Of a stretch of 64,000 nt of DNA, positions 42,609 to 54,649 are shown piece after piece. The position numbers were made by a program, and so were the translations under genes. The notes under the pieces are model-generated. The model saw nothing but the letters and a program-made list of their open reading frames with translations, was not told where the DNA came from and did not search any database. The stretch covers positions 1-64,000 of the forward strand of contig NZ_CP014841.1 in NCBI RefSeq assembly GCF_001641285.1, read 5' to 3'. This stretch comes from Dyella thiooxydans (GTDB taxonomy: Bacteria; Pseudomonadota; Gammaproteobacteria; Xanthomonadales; Rhodanobacteraceae). Positions within the stretch are counted from its first letter, which is position 1. The number at the start of each line of letters is the position of its first letter.

Positions 42609-42956
42609 TGGGGGCGGCTCGTTGGACGGGACAGCGGTGCGGCACGGCGCCGACCGGGGCGTGGAGTATGGGCGGAGAATCCACGGGCCCACAAGCCGGT
42701 GGCCCCGACTTGTGGGCCCCCGGCTTCCGGCCCTGGACACGGAAGGTGCTGCGGTGACCTCGCCTTTCCGTCCACGCAGAATCGGAACAGTTGCATGGCG
42801 GCACTGCTTCTCCGGTGAGCCGGCGCGAAAATCCTTGCTCGCAAGTGTGGATGCGACGGGCCCTGGCAGACCCCGACAAGGCCGACGCCCGACTGGGCGG
42901 AAGTTAAGGAAAATCCGATTTCTGACGGACTGTACGTGCCCGGTACGCAAGCCCGG
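42609..42956. other. Gene-free gap with an 11-bp inverted repeat
   Basis: No convincing gene. GGGCCCACAAG at 42685-42695 and its exact complement at 42709-42719 enclose 13 bases. The repeat lies 77 bases upstream of yjdM and 237 bases downstream of the TPR gene, so it could be a terminator for the TPR gene or a REP-like element. No T-run follows. Confidence 0.5.
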
Positions 42957-43520
42957 TTATTGGCCCAGTGGCTGCGATCCGTGAGGGCTGGTCCCGATGA
43001 GCCCATAGATTTTCAGTCGCTCGAATAGGAGATCGGTCCTCAGGCCGTCTTGGTACGCCGCAATGAAGTCAGCACGTGCTTTGTCGAACGCCCGGATCCG
43101 CTCGTAGGCAATGCCCCTGTTGTAGTGGGCCTCGCCATTGTCTGGCGTGATGGCCAGTGCTTTGGAGTAGTCGGCCAAGGCTCGGGCGGTCTCGCCGAGA
43201 TCGTCGTATGCATTACCGCGATTGATGTAATCCTCTTCCACATCCGCCGGATGCAGAGCGATCGACTGGTTGAATGCGGTGACGGCCTCTGCAGGTTGAT
43301 GATTTCGCCGAGAAGCAATGCCGATGTTTCGATAGGTCTGCGCCAGCGATGCCTGCTGCAGGTGGCCTTCCTTGATGCACGCGCGGAAAAGTTCAATCGC
43401 TCGCTGGTGGTGACCGGCTTCGGTGGCATCCCAGCCGCGATGGCAAAGGCCAAGGTCCTCCGCAAATGCGGTGGCTGGGACGAGCATGCAGGCTAGAAGG
43501 ACAGGCAGGACGAAACGCAT
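42957..43520 (-). CDS. Secreted TPR-repeat protein
   Basis: A 187-residue protein from ATG 43520, six bases after GGAG. Signal peptide MRFVLPVLLACMLVPATAFAE, then TPR-type repeats: GHHQRAIELFRACIKEG, AQTYRNIGIASRRNHQPAEAVTAFNQSI, DYINRGNAYDDLGETARALADYSKAL and AHYNRGIAYERIRAFDKARADF. A periplasmic protein-binding scaffold; partner unknown. Confidence 0.8.
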   Translation of the reverse strand: MRFVLPVLLACMLVPATAFAEDLGLCHRGWDATEAGHHQRAIELFRACIKEGHLQQASLAQTYRNIGIASRRNHQPAEAVTAFNQSIALHPADVEEDYINRGNAYDDLGETARALADYSKALAITPDNGEAHYNRGIAYERIRAFDKARADFIAAYQDGLRTDLLFERLKIYGLIGTSPHGSQPLGQ

Positions 43521-43674
43521 AGCGACTCCATTCGCCGGGGTGAACATCGTCGCGCTGGCGGCGATGGTTGGTGGACCGTCGGTTGCCCGGATTCCGCAGG
43601 ATTCTCATGCCGCTGCATGGCGTGATGAAGAGGGTTTGCCTGACACCCCGGAAGGCGACTTCCGTTGTTTCGCG

Positions 43675-45366
43675 TCACCGCGCCGGATGGCCGCGCTCTT
43701 CCTGCAGCCGGGTCAGCTCGGCCAGCAGGTCGGGGCGGCGGACGCGGGCGTCGAGCAGGTAGACCTGCACGTCGTGCGGACCGACGGTGGCGTCGAGCGC
43801 GCCGCCGTCGCCGATGGCGACCGGCCGCCCGTCGCCGAGGAGCGGCTGCCACGTGCCGGACTGCAGCCACTGGCCGACCTTGAAGTCGGCCGGCTGGTCG
43901 CCCTTGTTGAGCAGCACCAGTGCGATCTGGTGCACCTTGCCCTGCTGGTAGACGCGGTAGAACGCCGCCTGCTGGCCGGCGAAGCGGATCGGCAGCATCA
44001 GGCCGCGCTGCAGGGCCGGGGTCTTCTCGCGCAGCGTGGCGATGGCCTTGAGGTGCTGGTAGATCGGACTCTTCGGCGCCGCGTCGATGCGCGCCTGGCC
44101 GAAGTAGTTGCGGTTGCCCTCGTGCTCGGCCTTGCCGCGCTCGAAGCCGATCTCCGAGCCGTAGTAGATCGCCGGGATACCACGCGCGGTGAACAGGAAG
44201 TTGTTGGCGTCGATGAAGCCGTTGTCGGTGGCGTTCAACCGCGCCATGTCGTGGTTGTCGTAGAAGGTCACCAGCTCGTACGGGTTCTGGTACGGGCCGT
44301 TGGTGAGGTAGAGCCGGTCGAGGATCTGCGCGTAGTCGCTGTCCGGGTGCTCGAACACGTCGCCCATGCGCCCGCGCAAGGGGAAGTCCAGCACGCTGAT
44401 GCCACCGTTCTGCGGCCAGGTGAACTTGCCGATGTTGTCCGGGCTGTAGTCGAACGCCTCGCCGTACATGAAGAAGCCCGGATGCCTGGCGCGGATGCGC
44501 GCGCTGAACTGCTTCCAGAACGTGGTCGACATGTGGCTGATGGTGTCGATGCGGAAGGCATCGCTGCCCTGGTCGATCCACTGCAGGTAGGCGCCGACGA
44601 AATAGTCGAGCACGGCCGGGTTCTGGTCGTCGTTGTTGGACAGCTGCACCAGGTCGTCGTAGGCGTGGTAGAAGCGGTGCAGCGGGTTGCGCACCGGGTC
44701 CAGCTGGTACGGCGGCAGGTTCTGCTCGTCGGCGATCAGCTTGCCGTCCTTGTCGAAGATCTGCCCGAACTGCGGCTGCTTCACCGGCATGGTGAACGCC
44801 GGCGAGCCGTGGTTGAGCACGATGTCCTGCACCACCTTCAGGCCGGCCCTGTGCATGCCGGCGGTGAACTGGCGGTAGTCGAGATTCTTGCTGGGCAGGT
44901 GCTCGTCGAGCTTGTAGAAGTTGACGCCCCAGTAGCCGTGGTAGCCGGTCTTGCCGCGGTCGGTGAACTTCGAGCCCCAGCTCACCGGATCACCGCCGGT
45001 GAAGGCCTCATCCGGATTGTCGACGATCGGCGTGATCCACACCGCGCCGAAGCCCATACCCTTGATGTAGCCGGCGTTCTCCAGCACGCCCTTGAAGTCG
45101 CCGCCGAGGTAGCCGATGTTCGCGCTCTCGCCCTTCGGCGCACCGGGCACCGGGATGTCCCAGGTGGGATGCGCGCCGCCCTGGTCGCGATGATCGTTGG
45201 AGGTGTCGCCGTCGACGAAGCGGTCGGTCAGCACGAAGTAGATCGCGTTGGACGCCATCGGTGCGTCGGTGCCGACGAAGACCGGCGCCTTGGCCGGCGC
45301 GGCCGCGTGGGCGAGTCCGCAGGCGAGGGTGGCAACGAGGGCGGGCAATAGGCGTTGGCTGGTCAT
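43675..45366 (-). CDS. Periplasmic GH13 alpha-amylase/cyclomaltodextrinase-type enzyme
   Basis: Secreted glycoside hydrolase family 13 enzyme of 563 residues with signal peptide MTSQRLLPALVATLACGLAHAA. The catalytic triad is visible: Asp nucleophile in GSDAFRIDTISH near residue 270, general acid Glu in MYGEAF near 301, and Asp in FYDNHD near 368. DIVLNHGSP supplies conserved region I. It should cleave alpha-1,4-glucans to maltose or maltodextrins in the periplasm. It is the last gene of the operon with the MFS carrier and six-hairpin glycosidase, but a 27-bp REP-type inverted repeat separates it from the carrier gene and may alter its expression. Confidence 0.88.
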   Translation of the reverse strand: MTSQRLLPALVATLACGLAHAAAPAKAPVFVGTDAPMASNAIYFVLTDRFVDGDTSNDHRDQGGAHPTWDIPVPGAPKGESANIGYLGGDFKGVLENAGYIKGMGFGAVWITPIVDNPDEAFTGGDPVSWGSKFTDRGKTGYHGYWGVNFYKLDEHLPSKNLDYRQFTAGMHRAGLKVVQDIVLNHGSPAFTMPVKQPQFGQIFDKDGKLIADEQNLPPYQLDPVRNPLHRFYHAYDDLVQLSNNDDQNPAVLDYFVGAYLQWIDQGSDAFRIDTISHMSTTFWKQFSARIRARHPGFFMYGEAFDYSPDNIGKFTWPQNGGISVLDFPLRGRMGDVFEHPDSDYAQILDRLYLTNGPYQNPYELVTFYDNHDMARLNATDNGFIDANNFLFTARGIPAIYYGSEIGFERGKAEHEGNRNYFGQARIDAAPKSPIYQHLKAIATLREKTPALQRGLMLPIRFAGQQAAFYRVYQQGKVHQIALVLLNKGDQPADFKVGQWLQSGTWQPLLGDGRPVAIGDGGALDATVGPHDVQVYLLDARVRRPDLLAELTRLQEERGHPAR

Positions 45367-45387
45367 GATGCGGATTCCGTCGTAACG

Positions 45388-45469
45388 CTGTAGGAGCGCA
45401 CCCTGTGCGCGACCTCTGTGGTGTTGATCTGCCTGGATAAACGGTCGCGCACAGGGTGCGCTCCTACAG
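45388..45469. repeat. REP-type element: perfect 27-bp inverted repeat
   Basis: Arms at 45388-45414 and 45443-45469 are perfectly complementary over 27 bp, with a 28-bp loop. Each arm starts with CTGTAGGAGCGCACC, the GTAGGAGCG type of extragenic palindrome common in Pseudomonas and Xanthomonadales and moved by RAYT proteins. No RAYT gene lies in the window. It lies between two genes of one operon, where it can fold into a strong mRNA hairpin. Confidence 0.85.
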
Positions 45470-45474
45470 GGGGA

Positions 45475-46944
45475 TCATGCAGTTTCCATCCGCGGCACGC
45501 GCAGCGTGCACAGCCCGGCGATGAGCAGGCTGATACCGCCCAGACCCAGCGCCCAGATCGGCTGGTTGTGGAAGAACAGCTTCAGCAGCACGCCGAGCAC
45601 GCTGGCGGCCATCAGCTGCGGGATCACGATGAAGAAATTGAAGATGCCCATGTAGATGCCCATCTTCGCGGCGGGCAGGTTGTCCGAGAGCATCGCGTAG
45701 GGCAGCGACAGGATCGACGCCCAGGTGAAGCCGACGCCGACCATCGAGGCGATCAGCCAGTGCGGGTCACGGATCACCAGGAACGACAGCAGGCCCAGCC
45801 CGCCCAGCCACAGGTTCACCAGGTGGCTCATGCGCAGCCCGCAGGCGCGCACCAGCAGCGGGATCACGATGGCGGCCAGCACGCCCACGCCGTTGTAGGT
45901 GCCCATCAGTACGCCGGCCCAGTTCGCGCCTTCGTTGTAGGCGGCCGAGGTGGTGTCGGTGCTGCCGTAGAAGCGCTCGGCCACCGCCGGAGTGGTGTTG
46001 ATCCACATCGCGAACATGGCGAACCAGGAGAAGAACTGCACCCAGTTCAGCCGGCGCATCGGGCCGGGCATGCCGTACAGGTCGCCCATGATCTGGCGCA
46101 GCGCGCCCTGGCTGGCGGTGCGGCTGAGCCACACGAACAGTGCGCCGAAACCCACCAGTCCACCGGCCAGCAGGTACAGCTCCTTCTCCAGGTCGTAGTG
46201 CAGGATCAGCGCCAGCAGGATCGCGCCCAGGGCGAGGAACAGCGCGCCGATCTTCCACGCGCTGCCGACGACGACCGGCGTTTCGTTGACGTGTGCATCG
46301 GCAAAGGATTCCAGCTGCTCCGGCGGATATTCGCGGGTGCTGAGGATGGTCCACAACATTGCGCCGAGCAGCACCACGGCACCGGCATAGAACGAGTACA
46401 TCACCGAGTGCGGTACCTCGCCGGCCGGCGCGGTGTTGGCCACGCCGAAGTGGGTCAGCACGTAGGGCAGGAACGAAGCCACCACCGCACCGACGCCGAT
46501 GAACACGCTCTGCATCGCATAGCCCAGCGGCCGCTGCTTCGGCGGCAGCTGGTCGCCGACAAAGGCCCGGAACGGCTCCATCGAGACGTTGAACGAGGCG
46601 TCCATGATCCACAGCAGGCCGGCCGCCACCCACAGCGCGGGCGAGTTCGGCATCGCCATCAGCGCCAGCGTGGCCAGCACCGCGCCGGCGAAGAAGTACG
46701 GGCGGCGGCGCCCGAAGCGGTTCCAGGTGCGGTCGGACAGATAGCCGATGATCGGCTGCACGATCAGGCCGGTGAATGGCGCGGCGATCCACAGCACCGG
46801 GATCTGGTCCACGTTCGCGCCCAGCGTCTGGAAGATGCGGCTGACGTTGGCGTTCTGCAGCGCAAAGCCGAACTGGATACCCAGGAAGCCGAAGCACATG
46901 TTCCAGATCTGCCAGAACGACAGTTCCGGTTTCGCCCTGCTCAT
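45475..46944 (-). CDS. MFS sugar transporter (maltose/sucrose-type)
   Basis: Major facilitator of the GPH/SLC45-like sugar group, 489 residues, about 12 membrane helices. The start at ATG 46944 overlaps the stop of the preceding glycosidase gene (ATGA). Typical features: IWNMCFGFLGIQFGFALQNAN at the N-terminus, PIIGYLSDRTWNRFGRRRPYF as the loop 2-3 signature, and SLPYAMLSDNLPAAKMGIYMG in the second half. It should import maltose or maltodextrins made in the periplasm, with protons. Similar carriers accompany GH13/GH31 enzymes in maltose loci of Caulobacter and xanthomonads. Confidence 0.88.
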   Translation of the reverse strand: MSRAKPELSFWQIWNMCFGFLGIQFGFALQNANVSRIFQTLGANVDQIPVLWIAAPFTGLIVQPIIGYLSDRTWNRFGRRRPYFFAGAVLATLALMAMPNSPALWVAAGLLWIMDASFNVSMEPFRAFVGDQLPPKQRPLGYAMQSVFIGVGAVVASFLPYVLTHFGVANTAPAGEVPHSVMYSFYAGAVVLLGAMLWTILSTREYPPEQLESFADAHVNETPVVVGSAWKIGALFLALGAILLALILHYDLEKELYLLAGGLVGFGALFVWLSRTASQGALRQIMGDLYGMPGPMRRLNWVQFFSWFAMFAMWINTTPAVAERFYGSTDTTSAAYNEGANWAGVLMGTYNGVGVLAAIVIPLLVRACGLRMSHLVNLWLGGLGLLSFLVIRDPHWLIASMVGVGFTWASILSLPYAMLSDNLPAAKMGIYMGIFNFFIVIPQLMAASVLGVLLKLFFHNQPIWALGLGGISLLIAGLCTLRVPRMETA

Positions 46945-49148
46945 CGTGGGGTGCCCTTGTCCGTGGAGGCGCCCAGCGGCGCGATCACCATGCCCTTCAC
47001 GTCGGCCGCGTTGAGCGGGCCGTCGCTGCCGCCCACGCCTCCGGTGTAGTGCGCGAAGTGGCTGAGGTAGCTCATGTTGAAGCCGTCTTCCAGCGTGAAC
47101 GTGCATGCGGCGCCGGCCCTGGCCGAGAACTCGCCCCAGGTGGAGCGCTGCTCGCGCACGCTGTGCGGCATCACGATCGGCACCCGCTGCTCGGTGGCGC
47201 CGTCGCAGCGGATCGCCAGCATCTTCACCGCAGCGGTGATGCCGGTGTTGATCGGGCCGTGGTCGTTCGAATAGTTCAGTGACACGCGGAAGTTGCCGCT
47301 GGCCGGGGCGGTCCAGTGCCGTGGCCAGCTGCCATCGACCGGCTGGCCTTCGTCACCGCAGACCGCCGGACTGTGCAGCGACTCCAGGCCGTCATCGCCG
47401 ACGCGGGTGGCGCTGACGCAGGTAAGGTCGCCACTGCGCGGCAGCGTGCCGGAACCGTCGATCGTCTCCGCGCGATGGCCGTTGACGTACAGCCGCACCT
47501 TGCCGTGCGCCTGGACCTTCCAGGTCTTGCCGTCGGCAGCGAGCGCGGGTGCCGGCGGCGCCTCGGGCGCGAACAGCGGCGCGTCGGTGCGCAGCGGGGC
47601 GTCCTTCACGGTGATCGCCTTCAGCTGCACGGTGGTGGCATCGCCCTTCGTGGTGATGCGGTCGGCGACCAGCAGGTTGCCGTCACGCATCTTCGGCAGG
47701 ATCAGCGTGATGTGACGGCCGGGCAGGGCGAGCGAGATGCTGTCGCGGTCGCCGAACAGCATCGGCACCAGCGAGGTCGGCAGCTTGGGCACCAGCTTGC
47801 CGTCCGGCTCCAGCCCGAACACACCCTCGGTGACCGCAGCCATGTACGCGGCCACCGACCACAGCTGGCGCGGCGAGTTGACCACCGGCCCGCTGAGCTT
47901 GCCTTCGTCCACGTGCTGGCCCTGGGTCAGCAGCTCGTAGTTCTCCAGGTTGGAGCCGTACAGCGAGGCGCCGCGCATGATCGATTCGATCTCGTGCGCG
48001 ATGCGCGCGGGCTGGTCGACGTCGCGTGCGGCACGCATGGCGTAGGCGCTGACGAACGGCCAGATCGCGCGGTTGTGGTAGATCGGCTGGTCGCGCCGCT
48101 CCGGCCACATCACCGGGCTGCCGGCCGGCCAGGTCGGGTAGTTCGCCAGGGTCTGCACGGCGCGCGCCGGATCGGCCACGCCGCTGGTCACCGCCAGGGC
48201 GATGCCGAGCAGGTCGTAGGTGTCGTTGGGCGTGCCGTCGCCGCCGATGAAGCTCATGTACATGCCGCGGTCGGCGCGCCAGAAGCGGGCGTTGATGGCG
48301 GCCTTCAGCGCCTTCGCCTGGTCGGCGAAGCGGCCGGCGGTCCTGGCATCACCGTGCTGGCGTGCCAGCGTCGCGGCCATCTGCAGCGCCTGGTAATGCA
48401 GCACGTTGGTGGACAGCGCGAACGACTGGCCGATGAAGGTGACCTCGTCGAAGGTCCAGGCGGGGTAGCTCTGCTCGCGCCAGTCCATGAAGGAGGTCTC
48501 GCCGTGGTACAGGCCCATGTGCGGATCGAAGGCATATAGGCGGTCCTGCGCCAGCGTATCCCCCAGCGCCTTGTACACGTCTGCGGCGAATGCCTTGTCG
48601 CCCAGCAGATGCTGCGCGCCGAGGAACCACACCACGCGATCGGTGCTGATCGGCCAGCTGCCGCCAGAGCCGGTGTCCTGCATCACGTACAGGCCCTGTG
48701 GTGCGGTGGGCACGCGTACGTCGGAAAGCTTGAACTTCAGGCCGTTGCGGGCGCGGTCGGCGTCGAAGCGCCACAGGCCCAGGTCGGTCGAATACGACAG
48801 GTCGCGCGTCCACACGTACGGCCACTTCAGGCCGGTTTCGAAGCAGTGGCAGGGAATCGGCTGGCCGTGGTCGAAGGCGCCGTCACGGATCGCGGTGACC
48901 GAGTCCTGCTTCAGGTCGTCCTGCGCCATCGCGTAGAGGCCGTCGAACAGCGGGCTGGCGGTGTCGGCGGCGAAGGTCTGCGGGGCAATCACGCGCTGGC
49001 CGAACGGCCAGGCCAGCGTGTAGGCGCCGGCGGCGTCCTGCTGGATCGAGACGTGTACACCGTGCCAGTCGAGACCGTCATGCCAGGCGGGCGCGGCCGG
49101 AGCCGCGGTCGCGGCGGCCATCGAGGCGGCCAGCAGTGTGGTCAGCAT
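46941..49148 (-). CDS. Periplasmic six-hairpin glycosidase (glucoamylase-like)
   Basis: Large secreted protein of 735 residues from ATG 49148 with signal peptide LTTLLAASMAAATAAPA. The middle resembles an (alpha/alpha)6 six-hairpin glycosidase of the GH15/GH63 type: WPYVWTRDLSYSTDLGLW, GGSWPISTDRVVWFLG, WREQSYPAWTFDEV, RDQPIYHNRAIWPFVSAYA. A C-terminal beta-rich part (about residues 560-735, with SLNYSNDHGPINTGITAAV) may bind carbohydrate. The exact activity, perhaps glucan 1,4- or 1,6-alpha-glucosidase, is not proven. It is first in the operon with the MFS carrier and GH13 enzyme; a LacI-type palindrome lies about 190 bp upstream. Confidence 0.75.
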   Translation of the reverse strand: MLTTLLAASMAAATAAPAAPAWHDGLDWHGVHVSIQQDAAGAYTLAWPFGQRVIAPQTFAADTASPLFDGLYAMAQDDLKQDSVTAIRDGAFDHGQPIPCHCFETGLKWPYVWTRDLSYSTDLGLWRFDADRARNGLKFKLSDVRVPTAPQGLYVMQDTGSGGSWPISTDRVVWFLGAQHLLGDKAFAADVYKALGDTLAQDRLYAFDPHMGLYHGETSFMDWREQSYPAWTFDEVTFIGQSFALSTNVLHYQALQMAATLARQHGDARTAGRFADQAKALKAAINARFWRADRGMYMSFIGGDGTPNDTYDLLGIALAVTSGVADPARAVQTLANYPTWPAGSPVMWPERRDQPIYHNRAIWPFVSAYAMRAARDVDQPARIAHEIESIMRGASLYGSNLENYELLTQGQHVDEGKLSGPVVNSPRQLWSVAAYMAAVTEGVFGLEPDGKLVPKLPTSLVPMLFGDRDSISLALPGRHITLILPKMRDGNLLVADRITTKGDATTVQLKAITVKDAPLRTDAPLFAPEAPPAPALAADGKTWKVQAHGKVRLYVNGHRAETIDGSGTLPRSGDLTCVSATRVGDDGLESLHSPAVCGDEGQPVDGSWPRHWTAPASGNFRVSLNYSNDHGPINTGITAAVKMLAIRCDGATEQRVPIVMPHSVREQRSTWGEFSARAGAACTFTLEDGFNMSYLSHFAHYTGGVGGSDGPLNAADVKGMVIAPLGASTDKGTPR

Positions 49149-49604
49149 GCGGGGACCCCGCGCACGGCGTGGGGGAAGGTCGGGTTCATGGTGGCTTCTC
49201 CTCGAGCGATGACCGCGACGGATATGTATGTCACGTCGTGGCGACCCCTGCATGCTGCGTACGCAACATGCACCCGCACCGCTGAGGGCCGAGCCCCCCG
49301 ATGCTAGGGAGCATCGCAGTGCAGCAACCAGCGCCTGCATACGTATTCATGGATGACCATGACACCGGCGGAGCGGAGAGCAGTCGGGGCGACAGGTGGC
49401 TCAGGGGATCCGGCGCGGGAAGAGAGGGTATCCGTCCGTGGATGAGTGGTCCCTGGTCCTTTCCCCCGAAGCAGCCTGCGGCGTCGACGGGGTTCCCACC
49501 CCGGACACATGCTCGATCAGGCCGCGCCTATTTGAGATCGGATACCATTCCGGATGTAACTGTCATTTCTTACAGGGCGTCGAATCCGGCGTGGAGGGAC
49601 GACG
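49149..49604. other. Divergent control region of the glycosidase operon and LuxR gene
   Basis: About 450 bp without a gene. It holds the 15-bp palindrome at 49336-49350, a hairpin-forming CGATGCT-AGGG-AGCATCG at 49299-49316 and a TGCGTACGCA palindrome at 49256-49265. On the minus strand a weak TAGCAT -10-like hexamer (49306-49301) follows the operator by 29 bases. Confidence 0.5.
49336..49350. promoter_or_regulatory. LacI-type operator, copy 1
   Basis: TGCATACGTATTCAT, with an ATACGTAT palindromic core centred on CG, the pattern of LacI-family operators. The identical 15-mer occurs at 58758-58772 before the second glycosidase operon. In both places it sits 29 bases upstream of a -10-like hexamer read on the minus strand. 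Confidence 0.7.
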
Positions 49605-50312
49605 GTGCGGCAGTGGCGGGAGCAATGCATGGCCCGGCTTGGCGATGCCGAGCCGTCGATGCAGGGGCTGGTGCTGGCCCTGCGCGACATGACGGCCGAC
49701 CTGGGTTTCGAGCACTGCTCCTTCGTGCTGCGCCAGCCGTTGCCGATCGCCCAGCCGGCCGTCCATTGGGGCAGCACCTATCCCCAGGCCTGGCTCGACC
49801 GCTACATGGAGCGGAACTACCTCGAACTCGACCCGCTGGTGCAGCGGGCGCTGGCGAGCGACCTGCCGGTGGTATGGAGCGACCGTTCGATCGATCGCCT
49901 GCCGGAGTTCTGGGAGGAGGCCCGTTCGTTCGGCATCAATCATGGCTGGGCGGTGAGCTCGCACGGGCGCGATCGCGGGGTCGGCCTGCTGACCGTGGCG
50001 CGCCGGGACGAACCGGTGACCACGCACGAACTGGAGCAGAACGAGATGCGCCTGCTGTGGCTGGCGCACTCGATGCACGGCATGGCCTCGTTGCTGCCGG
50101 GTGTGGCCCAGGCGCTGCCGGAGCCGCTCTCCGTGCGCGAGCGCGAGGTGCTGTTGTGGAGTGCGGCCGGCAAGACCGCCGACGAGATCGGCCTGATCCT
50201 GGCCATCAGCTCGCGCACCGCGACCTTCCACATCAACCGCTGCATCGCCAAGCTGGACGCCGCCAACAAGACCGAGGCGGTGGCCAAGGCGCTGGTGCTC
50301 GGCCTGCTCTGA
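49605..50312 (+). CDS. LuxR-family regulator with autoinducer-binding domain (LuxR solo)
   Basis: A 235-residue regulator from GTG 49605, behind GGAGGG at 49593-49598. The autoinducer-binding domain reads HWGSTYPQAWLDRYMERNYLELDPLVQ near residues 54-80, with the Trp, Tyr, Asp and Pro positions usual in acyl-homoserine-lactone receptors, and the C-terminal HTH reads LSVREREVLLWSAAGKTADEIGLIL. No luxI is present in the window, so it is a solo that would respond to signals from other cells or a plant compound. It stands alone on the plus strand between two amylolytic operons. Confidence 0.88.
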   Translation: MRQWREQCMARLGDAEPSMQGLVLALRDMTADLGFEHCSFVLRQPLPIAQPAVHWGSTYPQAWLDRYMERNYLELDPLVQRALASDLPVVWSDRSIDRLPEFWEEARSFGINHGWAVSSHGRDRGVGLLTVARRDEPVTTHELEQNEMRLLWLAHSMHGMASLLPGVAQALPEPLSVREREVLLWSAAGKTADEIGLILAISSRTATFHINRCIAKLDAANKTEAVAKALVLGLL

Positions 50313-50367
50313 CCGGGGTGAGGGCGGTAACGGGCGACAGGTCCGTCATCCGTTACCGCGCCGCAGG

Positions 50368-54611
<4,244 letters not shown>

Positions 54612-54649
54612 TCATGTCGACAACTCCCTCCGCTGGGACGTGGCCGGAC

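Noticed and set aside
49256-49265. TGCGTACGCA palindrome as a third LacI-type operator
   Set aside because: Its core is centred on TA, not CG, and it does not match the 15-mer elsewhere; it was left as an unassigned palindrome.
49605-50312. Quorum-sensing pair with luxI
   Set aside because: No acyl-homoserine-lactone synthase gene is visible in the window; it is listed as a solo.
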